Shown: positions 1-7,227 of the stretch, piece after piece
Numbering within the stretch: position 1 is the stretch's first letter
How the letters are laid out: the number at the start of each line of letters is the position of its first letter
NCBI GenBank assembly: GCA_046349635.1
Contig: JAXMBX010000018.1
Span: 1-64,000, forward strand
Direction: 5' to 3'
From: JAXMBX01 sp046349635
Lineage (GTDB): Bacteria > Planctomycetota > Planctomycetia > Planctomycetales > Planctomycetaceae
DNA: 64,000 bases
The notes under the pieces: model-generated
What the model saw: only the letters and a program-made list of their open reading frames with translations
Told to the model about the DNA's origin: nothing
Database searches by the model: none
Program-made: the position numbers and the translations under genes

Positions 1-1638
1 TCCCGCAATAAAGGGAACGAACCCCAGACCCTCGCGCAGCTTGACCACGAACATATCGTCCGGGTCTACGACCAGAGCACTCTGCCAGACCGGGGACTTC
101 GACTGCTGTATATGCAATATGTCGCCGGCGGGACTCTCGCTGACGTCATTGATCATGTCCGCAAACATCCGGTCTCTTCCTGGAATGGAGCGCTCTACCT
201 CAAGGGGATCGATCGCGCTCTGTCCGATAGAGGCGAATCTCCCCCCGGCGAAAGCGCGCTCCGTCGCCGCATCGCCGCAATGACCTGGCCGGAACTCGTC
301 TGCTGGATCGGCTCGTCCCTGTCGCGTGCACTCGCCGCCGCCCATCGCCAGGGAGTTCTGCACCGCGACCTCAAACCTTCCAACGTCCTCCTCACCAGCG
401 AAGGACTCCCCAAGCTCGCAGACTTCAATGTCAGTTACAGCGATCGCGTTGTCGGTTCTGAAGCCGATTCTGACTTCGGCGGCAGCGTCGCTTACATGGC
501 CCCGGAGCAGATGGAAGCCTGCGACCTCCGCTACGAACGTCGCCCTTCCGATCTCGACCATCGCTGCGATCTCTTTTCTCTCGCCGTCCTGCTTTGGGAA
601 CTCCTTCTTGGAGAACGCCCGTTCCCCATCAATCTCGCCGGCCTGCGAGGTTTCCCCACCGAAACGTATGTCGCCACCGTCCAGGCCGGTCCCAAGCGCC
701 AGCTCTTCGGCTCTCATTCCTTCCACAAGACTCCAGGCCTGGATCAGATCCTCGCGGACTGTCTGCACTATGAACGCGACAATCGCATCTCTGACGCGGA
801 GCAACTGGCCCGCGAATTCGATCTCTGCCTGCAACCGGACGCTAAGCGCCTTCTTTCGCTGCACTCCACCGGGTTCCACGGATTTTGCCAGCGGCATCCG
901 ATTTACATTTGTGCGTTCCTCACCTTCTTCCCCAACGCCGTCGCGGCTGTCTTCAATCTGCTGTACAACCTCGCCGAGGTCCGTTCCCAGATTCCCGCCG
1001 CCGAACCCGCCTTCATGCGGATTCAGGCCATCATCAATGCCGTTGCCTTTCCGCTCGGCGTGTGTCTCACGGCGGCGTTCGTCTGGTCCATCAGCCGGGT
1101 CACGCATCTGAAATCCATCGACCCAGCGAAGCTCCCCTTCCTTCGTGCGCTCTGTCTGAACCTCGGCAACCTGGCTGCGGGAATCGGTCTTTCCCTGTGG
1201 ATCATCTGCGGCACGATCTACCCTATTGCCCTTCGCATCCTCTACGGCCCCATCCCCGGCACGGTCTATGCGAGCTTCATCGGCTCGCTTGCCCTCTGCG
1301 GCATGATCGCCGCCTCATATCCGTTCTTCGCTATCGCATCATTTTCAGTTCGTTACATTTACCCTTTACTGCTTCTCCAGCACGCCTCAGAGACCAGGGA
1401 TGACAAGGAACTCGAACGACTGGCCCGGCAATCCTGGGGCTATCTGATTCTTGCCGCTTCGATGCCACTGATCTCCGTCGCGATTCTCGTCCTGACGCAA
1501 ACGGAAGTTCGGGGCTGGCTGCTTCTTGTCGCCGCCTGCGGCGTTCTCGGCTTCGGCCTGACGGTCCTCATGTTCCGTAATCTCCAGGCGGACGTCTCCA
1601 CTCTCCGCCGCTTCCTCAGCAGCGACCGCTCATCATGA
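1..1638 (+). CDS. Membrane-anchored serine/threonine protein kinase (5' end outside window)
   Basis: This is the 3' part of a Hanks-type Ser/Thr kinase gene. The frame is open at base 1, so the glycine loop and ATP-anchoring lysine lie upstream; the first residues already look like the alphaC/beta4 region (LDHEHIVRVYDQ). The catalytic loop HRDLKPSN is intact (361-384), the metal-binding DFG reads DFN (421-429), and APE is present (499-507). After the kinase domain come about six hydrophobic segments (roughly 895-1600), so the kinase is predicted to sit on the cytoplasmic side of the inner membrane; no separate sensor domain is visible. An insert between alphaD and the catalytic loop (about 180-290) lengthens the N-terminal part. 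The stop overlaps the next start as ATGA, suggesting translational coupling. The substrate is unknown. Confidence 0.9.
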   Translation, partial: SRNKGNEPQTLAQLDHEHIVRVYDQSTLPDRGLRLLYMQYVAGGTLADVIDHVRKHPVSSWNGALYLKGIDRALSDRGESPPGESALRRRIAAMTWPELVCWIGSSLSRALAAAHRQGVLHRDLKPSNVLLTSEGLPKLADFNVSYSDRVVGSEADSDFGGSVAYMAPEQMEACDLRYERRPSDLDHRCDLFSLAVLLWELLLGERPFPINLAGLRGFPTETYVATVQAGPKRQLFGSHSFHKTPGLDQILADCLHYERDNRISDAEQLAREFDLCLQPDAKRLLSLHSTGFHGFCQRHPIYICAFLTFFPNAVAAVFNLLYNLAEVRSQIPAAEPAFMRIQAIINAVAFPLGVCLTAAFVWSISRVTHLKSIDPAKLPFLRALCLNLGNLAAGIGLSLWIICGTIYPIALRILYGPIPGTVYASFIGSLALCGMIAASYPFFAIASFSVRYIYPLLLLQHASETRDDKELERLARQSWGYLILAASMPLISVAILVLTQTEVRGWLLLVAACGVLGFGLTVLMFRNLQADVSTLRRFLSSDRSS

Positions 1639-2060
1639 CTCGATCTTTCCGGAGTCTCACGATGCCGATCACATTTGACAGCCTTGTCCCCCTCCTGCAT
1701 GTCTTCGACATGCAGGCCTCCTTGCGGTTCTACTGCGATATCCTTGGGTTCTCGATTGTCTCGACCTCCACCCCCGTCACAAATTTCTACTGGGCCCTGC
1801 TCAAACGCGGTGACCTGACCCTCATGCTAAACACCGCCTATGAAGAGGATGAGCGCCCCGCCACCCCCGACCCAGTGCGCTTCGCTGCCCATTCCGATAC
1901 GGCTCTTTACTTTTCTTGCGACAACCCACGCCAGGTATGTGATTATCTCCGCGACCACGACTGGCCCGCCCACGAACCCAACATCACCCACTACGGCATG
2001 ACCCAGGTCTACACTCGCGACCCCGATGGTTACCAGATCTGTTTCCAATCCCCCACCTGA
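1635..2060 (+). CDS. VOC-family (glyoxalase/bleomycin-resistance-like) protein
   Basis: The 141-residue product has the single beta-alpha-beta-beta-beta module pair of the vicinal oxygen chelate fold: an N-terminal LLHVFDMQASLRFYCDILGF segment and a C-terminal TRDPDGYQICFQ segment. In metal-dependent members the last strand carries a glutamate; here that place seems to be glutamine, so a metal-free or altered site is possible. Two starts fit: ATG 1635, overlapping the kinase stop, and ATG 1662 (MPITF), which gives a typical family N-terminus. Family members include glyoxalases, dioxygenases and antibiotic-binding proteins; the substrate cannot be told from the sequence. Coupling to the kinase gene may be positional only. 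Confidence 0.85.
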   Translation: MTRSFRSLTMPITFDSLVPLLHVFDMQASLRFYCDILGFSIVSTSTPVTNFYWALLKRGDLTLMLNTAYEEDERPATPDPVRFAAHSDTALYFSCDNPRQVCDYLRDHDWPAHEPNITHYGMTQVYTRDPDGYQICFQSPT

Positions 2061-2163
2061 GTCATCTCGATAAGGGGTGGCGGGGGCGCACCGCATTTGC
2101 GGAAGCCCCCGAATCTCTAAACCTTCTCACACCATCAGAGAGTTGCCGCCAAAGAACAGAAAA

Positions 2164-2191
2164 CCTCCGAGCCGTTTACACGACTCGGAGG
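2164..2191 (-). terminator. Rho-independent terminator of the CARDB-protein gene
   Basis: A perfect 8-bp inverted repeat (cctccgag at 2164-2171, ctcggagg at 2184-2191) is followed on the minus strand by TTTTCTGTTC. It lies 38 bases past the stop of the minus-strand gene ending at 2229. Confidence 0.7.
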
Positions 2192-2228
2192 CACCCAGCA
2201 CTGACAATCCGCGGAACAAACCCACCTT

Positions 2229-3353
2229 TTACTTCGCGGCCAGCGTCTCCATCGGCAACTGGGCGATCGGTCCCTGGGCCACGTTGTCCGCTTCATTCAC
2301 GTCCTTGTAGTTCGCGGGCATTTCAATCGCCACGATCACAGTCGACTTCCTGGCAGCTTCCACCGGCATCCGCAGGTCCACCATCTTCGTCTCACCCATC
2401 TTGATCGCGGGGAGGTTTCCAATCACGTTGGGCATCTCGCCGGTGGTCTGATTCGCATCCGCTCCGAACAGCGCCACCCGGGCAGATTCCGCCAGATCGA
2501 CTGGCCCCTTGTTCAGGATCTTGACCCGCACTAGGGCACCCCGCGTCGCAGTAGCTTTTTCCAGGATCGTCGCTCCGACAATCGACAGGTCCACATTCTG
2601 CGAAGCGGAGGCCACAGGGACTGTCACCGGAGTGACCGACATTCCGACATAGTTCACCGGCAAGGCATAGGGTTGAACGTTCGGGCAAGCGAATCCGCCG
2701 TAGCAGCCGTACCAGGGGCTCCACGGGAAGTAACTGCCGTATCCCCAGCACCCGCCATGATTGCAGTTCCCGTTGTTGTTTCCGCAGTTCCCGCCGTTGT
2801 TCGGAGGATTCGAAGGAGGATTGTTTCCGCCGGGAGGATTGCTGGGGGGATTATTCGGAGGATTATTCCCGCCCGGGTTCCCGGTACCCGGATCCAGCAC
2901 ACCACCACCCGGAGGATTGAAGATCCCACCGCCAAACGGGGGCTTCTTGCCGCCACCATTGCCAGGCCCCGGATCAACCACGACCGTCCCGCCATTCGGA
3001 GGATTGAAGATCCCACCGAAGGGAGGCTTCTTCGTCCCGCCCGTCCCCGTACCACCAGTCGGATTGATGGGAAACGTCGGGAGCGTGCTGATCGGTGTTT
3101 TCGTTCCGTTCAGGCCGGTCAGTGTTCCCTGGTTGAGGTTGATCTGGCGAACGGTATTGTTGTTGTTCAACTGCGTCGGTGTCTTGAACGTCTTCACCTG
3201 GTTCATTTGCATCGTCTGGGTGTGATTCACCTGCGGATGGCTCGCCACGCTGCGGAAGTTGCCGCCGGGAGATCCCGCCGTCACATACGATTGAGAGGTC
3301 ATCGTCAGCATCAGCACGAAGGAACGCAGGGCTGCTTTGGAAGTCGTTTTCAT
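2229..3353 (-). CDS. Secreted low-complexity protein with C-terminal CARDB-like domain
   Basis: The 374-residue product starts with a signal-peptide-like segment (residues 1 to about 26, ending near YVTAG). A long Gly/Pro/Asn-rich linker follows (about residues 90-195), made of repeats of GGIFNPPxGG and NPPSNPPGGN type. A Cys/Trp/Tyr-rich patch is next (about 196-225), then a beta-sandwich region (about 250-365) with the pattern of CARDB/CARF-like cell-adhesion domains (DLSIVGATILEK, VRVKILNKGPVDLAE, VNEADNVAQG). Such domains bind surface or matrix partners, so an envelope or extracellular structural role is inferred. The gene stands alone, convergent with the VOC gene, and has its own terminator. 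Expansion of the repeat is likely to vary between strains. Confidence 0.75.
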   Translation of the reverse strand: MKTTSKAALRSFVLMLTMTSQSYVTAGSPGGNFRSVASHPQVNHTQTMQMNQVKTFKTPTQLNNNNTVRQINLNQGTLTGLNGTKTPISTLPTFPINPTGGTGTGGTKKPPFGGIFNPPNGGTVVVDPGPGNGGGKKPPFGGGIFNPPGGGVLDPGTGNPGGNNPPNNPPSNPPGGNNPPSNPPNNGGNCGNNNGNCNHGGCWGYGSYFPWSPWYGCYGGFACPNVQPYALPVNYVGMSVTPVTVPVASASQNVDLSIVGATILEKATATRGALVRVKILNKGPVDLAESARVALFGADANQTTGEMPNVIGNLPAIKMGETKMVDLRMPVEAARKSTVIVAIEMPANYKDVNEADNVAQGPIAQLPMETLAAK

Positions 3354-3538
3354 GATTCTTGCTCCGTTTTATGATGTGTCTGGTTGTCGTCTTGTTTCAT
3401 GCCCCACAACCTCACGAAGCGGCTCCCCGTCAAAACTGTTACAGAAAAATTTCCCAAAAAACACGATCCCCTTTTAACCAGAACCCTCGCAACAACTTAC
3501 AGCAACCTCCCCAGAACCACCCTCCCTCTAAAACCCCC

Positions 3539-3567
3539 TTGTCGATTCTCCTTTCCACGGGTACAAA
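3539..3567 (+). promoter_or_regulatory. Candidate sigma-70 promoter of the GNA1-like gene
   Basis: TTGTCG (3539-3544) and TACAAA (3562-3567) are separated by 17 bases, about 80 bases upstream of the preferred start at 3647. Both boxes deviate from consensus, so this is only a candidate. Nothing else is evident in the 3354-3646 gap. Confidence 0.35.
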
Positions 3568-3646
3568 TCCCTCCCCTTTCACACCGCTGCGCTACCCCCA
3601 GTGATTATTAATGTCGGGCCAACTCTTCACACACCGGGAGGTTCTC

Positions 3647-4147
3647 ATGGAAATTCGGCGGATGATCGGACCCGATCTCAAGAACGGGTTCATAGAAACT
3701 CTCGAAGCGTTGACCGAAGTCAATCTCGACTACGACTCCGCGGTCCGCATCTTCCAGCGCCGCATGCGCGACAAGATCTATACGTATGTCGCCATCCGTG
3801 ACGGCAAAGTCGTCGCCACCGCGACTCTGATCTTCGAACACAAGTTCATCCACGGCGGAGGAATCGTCGGCCACATCGAGGACGTCGCAGTCCGCAAGGA
3901 TCTCCAGGGTCAGGGGATCGGCCAGGCTCTCGTCCGGCACTTGATCGACGAAGCCGAAGCGATCGGCTGCTACAAGGTCATCCTCGACTGCAAGCCGGAA
4001 GTCATCCCCTACTACGAAAAGCAGGGCTTCCGCGAATGGCACCGCAACATGCGGATCAATCTCCCCCGCCACGCCGCCGAAAACGCCCACGCCCCCGAAA
4101 ATTCTGAGATCACGGTCACTCTCAACGCCTCCGTCGCTTCAGAGTAA
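3647..4147 (+). CDS. GNAT acetyltransferase resembling eukaryotic glucosamine-6-phosphate N-acetyltransferase (GNA1)
   Basis: The 166-residue product is a single GNAT domain. The acetyl-CoA pyrophosphate loop reads RKDLQGQGIG (about residues 82-91), preceded by GHIEDVAV and followed by CYKVILDCKPEVIPYYEKQGF. This series (GHIEDVVV..., CYK..L.C....FYEK.G) is what distinguishes GNA1 enzymes, which acetylate glucosamine-6-phosphate on the route to UDP-GlcNAc in eukaryotes. An in-frame ATG at 3611 exists, but ATG 3647 is preferred because GGGAGG sits just upstream of it and the length then matches GNA1. Function is inferred from motifs; most bacteria use bifunctional GlmU acting on glucosamine-1-phosphate instead, so this enzyme may serve another amino sugar. 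Confidence 0.8.
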   Translation: MEIRRMIGPDLKNGFIETLEALTEVNLDYDSAVRIFQRRMRDKIYTYVAIRDGKVVATATLIFEHKFIHGGGIVGHIEDVAVRKDLQGQGIGQALVRHLIDEAEAIGCYKVILDCKPEVIPYYEKQGFREWHRNMRINLPRHAAENAHAPENSEITVTLNASVASE

Positions 4148-4232
4148 TCTGGAGAGGCATTCCCTGCTTGCCCCTGACGGCAGACCGACTACAATGTTCC
4201 CTCACCCTTGGGACATCCGCAGGAGCAACCCC

Positions 4233-5024
4233 GTGACTCGCCAGGATCCGCGCTTCGACTCCATCCTCGCCGCCATCCAGCCGCTGCGCGAATCGCTCCT
4301 GCACCACCCGCTGTATGCGGACATCCGCGAACCGCACGCGCTCCGCATCTTCATGCAGCACCACGTCTTCGCAGTCTGGGATTTCATGTCCCTGCTCAAG
4401 AATCTGCAGAACGCTCTCACCTGTGTCACCGTCCCCTGGTTTCCTCCCGTCGACCCGACCCTCGCCCGCTTCGTCAACGAAATCGTCCTCGGCGAGGAAT
4501 CCGATGACGATGGTCACGGCGGTTACGCCAGCCATTTCGACCTCTATCATCGAGCCATGGTCCGGTTCCACGCTGAGACCACCCGCATCGACCGCTTTAT
4601 CGATGCTCTCCGCCACGGCCAGACCGTTCCTGCGGCCCTTGATGCCGCTCACGTCCCCGCCGATGTCCGTGGCTTTGTTGAACAGACTTTCTCCCTGCTT
4701 GAATCCGGCAACCTCTGCGCCATCGCCTCCGCCTTCACGTTCGGCCGCGAAGACCTCCTCCCCGATGTCTTCCAGAAAATCGTCGATGAACTCGACCGGC
4801 AGACCGGCGGCACTCTCGATGACTTCCAGTTTTATCTCCGTCGTCACATCGAACTGGACGGCGGCGAACACGGCCCCATGGCTGCCCGACTCATCACGTC
4901 CCTCTGTGGCGATGACCCCGCCCGCTGGGAACAGGCCGCTGACGCTGCTCACGCCGCGCTGCAGTCCCGCCTCAATCTCTGGAACGGCATCCACGCCGCC
5001 ATCCGCCACGCGACACTAGCCTGA
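4233..5024 (+). CDS. DUF3050 family protein (heme-oxygenase-like fold)
   Basis: The product is 263 residues from the GTG at 4233, which has AGGAG seven bases upstream; an in-frame ATG at 4194 has no such site. The sequence matches the DUF3050 pattern: HPLYADIREPHALRIFMQHH near the N-terminus, VWDFMSLLKNLQ, then GEESDDDGHGGYASHFDLY, and a histidine-rich helical remainder. The fold is predicted to be the all-helical heme-oxygenase-like fold, in which several families are non-heme di-iron enzymes; histidines and acidic residues along helices would fit metal binding here. No substrate is known for the family. It follows the GNA1-like gene by about 85 bases on the same strand. Confidence 0.8.
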   Translation: MTRQDPRFDSILAAIQPLRESLLHHPLYADIREPHALRIFMQHHVFAVWDFMSLLKNLQNALTCVTVPWFPPVDPTLARFVNEIVLGEESDDDGHGGYASHFDLYHRAMVRFHAETTRIDRFIDALRHGQTVPAALDAAHVPADVRGFVEQTFSLLESGNLCAIASAFTFGREDLLPDVFQKIVDELDRQTGGTLDDFQFYLRRHIELDGGEHGPMAARLITSLCGDDPARWEQAADAAHAALQSRLNLWNGIHAAIRHATLA

Positions 5025-5117
5025 TCAATGTCGGGTGACGCATCTTTCTCCTTGAAAACAGACTCACTCCGCGACCGGCTGGAAAATGCCCTCCCGCTCC
5101 ATTAGCTTCAGGGCATC

Positions 5118-5549
5118 ATGTCATTCGAATCCACCTTCAAAATCCGCTCCTTCCACATCGACAGCTTCGGCCACGTCAATAATGCCCGCTACCTCGAATT
5201 GCTCGAGGAAGCCCGCTGGCAGTTCGCGGAGAATCTCGGCCTGATCGAACTGCTCAAGGAGGAGAACCTGGGGTTCATCATCATGGACCTCAACCTCCGT
5301 TTCCGCCTGCCGGTGATCGAGGGGGACATGATTCAGGTCTTCACCAGCCTGATCACGCTCGGAACGGATCTCGGCGAAGTCCAGCAGCTGATCAAGAAAC
5401 AGGAGACCGGCAAGCTCGCCGCCAAATCGGTCTGCACCTTTGTCCTCATCGACCGGAACACCGGCACCTCGGTCCCCATCGCCGGGAAGATCCGTACGCT
5501 CCTCTTGAGCATCATCGAACCGAAAAAAGGGGCTCCCCCGATCCCCTGA
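5118..5549 (+). CDS. Acyl-CoA thioesterase, 4HBT hotdog fold
   Basis: This 143-residue single-domain protein carries the 4-hydroxybenzoyl-CoA thioesterase signature near its N-terminus (HIDSFGHVNNARYLELLEEA), where the Asp/Asn and the helix after GHVNN form the active site of the hotdog dimer. Length and layout match YbgC/FadM-type thioesterases, which hydrolyse acyl-CoA or acyl-ACP in the cytoplasm. The acyl substrate cannot be read from sequence. The gene stands between the DUF3050 gene and the M28 gene with about 95 and 190 base gaps, so co-transcription is possible but not shown. Confidence 0.88.
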   Translation: MSFESTFKIRSFHIDSFGHVNNARYLELLEEARWQFAENLGLIELLKEENLGFIIMDLNLRFRLPVIEGDMIQVFTSLITLGTDLGEVQQLIKKQETGKLAAKSVCTFVLIDRNTGTSVPIAGKIRTLLLSIIEPKKGAPPIP

Positions 5550-5738
5550 TTTCTCGTCAGCCGTCTCTCCGCCTCTGTCTGTCCCTCTCCTGTTCCACTG
5601 ATCATCTGTTCCAGGCGCAGCCTCCTCTCTCTATCCCTTCACTGATGGCGAGCTTACAATATCTCTTCGGGTGGCACTGGCTCTGCCACTGTCTACGCTA
5701 ATCTCTGATTTGTCCGAGGTGTGGAACGGAAATCCCTG

Positions 5739-7187
5739 ATGCGGCTCAAGATCCCACGCAACTTCTCCCTGTTGATTCTGCGTCTGCTCATTCTCATTTC
5801 ATTGCTGTGGGGAGCCTCACTCGTGACTGCTGCCGAACCCGTCGAACGAACCCTGGACTCTCAACGCGCCTTCGGCTACTTGACCCGGATCTGCCGCATC
5901 GGCACGCGTATCAGCGGCTCAGCGGGCATGGAAGCCCAGCAGAACCTCCTCGTCGAACACTTTGCCCAGTTCAAGGTGCCCGTCAAGTTCCAGCCGTTTG
6001 ATGCCCGGCATCCTCTCACCGGCGATCCAGTCCGGATGAACAATCTCATCGTCCAGTGGAATCCCCAGGCTAAGGAGCGGGTTCTCCTCGCCTGCCACTA
6101 CGACACTCGCCCCTTCCCCGATCGGGAACGTTTTCCCGGCAATAAACAGGGTGTCTTTATCGGCGCGAATGACGGCGCCAGCGGCGTCGCACTGTTCATG
6201 GAACTCGCCCACCACATGCACACCCTGCATCCCACTTACGGCGTCGACTTCGTCTTCTTCGACGGCGAAGAACTCGTCTATGGTAATCGAACTTCTTTAT
6301 CAGCTCCGGAATACTTCGCCTTGCAGTATCGGGACCATCCCCCGGAACACAAATACATCTATGGCCTCGTCGTGGACATGATCGGCGATCGGAACCTCGC
6401 GATTTATCAGGAAAAGAACAGCGTGAAGTACGCCCCCAAACTGGTGAAGAGTGTGTGGGACGTCGCCCAGAAACTCGAAGTGCGGGAATTCATCCCCAAG
6501 GTCCGCCACGAAGTTCAGGACGACCATCTTCCGCTCAACGACGTCGCCAGGATCCCGACGATTGACCTCATCGATTTCGATTACACTCACTGGCATACGA
6601 CCAAGGACATTCCCGCCAACTGCTCCGGACAAAGTCTCGCGAAGGTGGGAAAAGTCCTCCTTGAATGGCTCGAACACGTCCCGCCCCGTGACAAACGATA
6701 CGATAAACAGATGCTGACACTTCTCGCTGCCGTTGATCTCTTCAACGATCCCTGGCTGGATATCATCATCCCGCTGGTGTTCGGCAGACTCGTCATCGGC
6801 GTCGCGGTATTCTGTATCGCCTTGAAGTCGCCAACGCCGCAAAACTCCCCACCATTCAGGACGATCACGAGTTCCTGCACCTGCAGCGTCGCGTCCGCCG
6901 TCCGGAAGCAGATCGCGATCATGATCGGCATCATCGGCGGACTTCTCACACTGGTAAACAGCCAACTCCTGGCACTGAGTCCCCGCAAGCTACCCCCGGT
7001 CTATCTGCTGGTTCTCATGTCCATTGTCCTCTGGATCCTGCTCCTCGCTTTGGCCGACTTCCTCTCCTCCCGCCTCTTTAACCAGATGAACCTCAAGCAC
7101 GTCCGCCAGAAACAGCGCGAAATGGAAGAGGCGCTGCTGAAGATGAAACGGGCCGACCGCTCCGGCGAATCCCCGAACAGAAACTGA
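5739..7187 (+). CDS. M28-family, glutaminyl-cyclase-like zinc enzyme with C-terminal membrane segments
   Basis: The product has an N-terminal signal or anchor helix (LLILRLLILISLLWGASLV), then an M28 zinc-peptidase domain: ACHYDTRP, GANDGASG, FFDGEELV, DMIGDRN and QDDHLPL followed by THWHTTKD. The DH...WHT pattern is the one seen in glutaminyl-peptide cyclotransferases, which cyclise N-terminal Gln in the periplasm or outside the cell. The C-terminal third has two or three hydrophobic helices. Residues coded at about 6810-6905 look out of frame: the alternative frame there reads LEVANAAKLPTIQDDHEFLH, so a compensated pair of indels is likely. ATG 5739 is chosen; a GTG at 5721 is in frame, but its AGG is too close. 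Confidence 0.8.
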   Translation: MRLKIPRNFSLLILRLLILISLLWGASLVTAAEPVERTLDSQRAFGYLTRICRIGTRISGSAGMEAQQNLLVEHFAQFKVPVKFQPFDARHPLTGDPVRMNNLIVQWNPQAKERVLLACHYDTRPFPDRERFPGNKQGVFIGANDGASGVALFMELAHHMHTLHPTYGVDFVFFDGEELVYGNRTSLSAPEYFALQYRDHPPEHKYIYGLVVDMIGDRNLAIYQEKNSVKYAPKLVKSVWDVAQKLEVREFIPKVRHEVQDDHLPLNDVARIPTIDLIDFDYTHWHTTKDIPANCSGQSLAKVGKVLLEWLEHVPPRDKRYDKQMLTLLAAVDLFNDPWLDIIIPLVFGRLVIGVAVFCIALKSPTPQNSPPFRTITSSCTCSVASAVRKQIAIMIGIIGGLLTLVNSQLLALSPRKLPPVYLLVLMSIVLWILLLALADFLSSRLFNQMNLKHVRQKQREMEEALLKMKRADRSGESPNRN

Positions 7188-7227
7188 TCGCGGAAACCAG
7201 TGTGTTCTGCAGGAGGAGACAGGCGTC

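Noticed and set aside
2760..3060. Regular short repeats resembling a CRISPR or tandem array
   Set aside because: They are codon-level repeats of the Gly/Pro/Asn-rich linker of a secreted protein, in frame, without spacers.
3359..3611. Two short plus-strand frames upstream of the GNA1-like gene
   Set aside because: No ribosome site, odd composition, and they overlap the candidate promoter.
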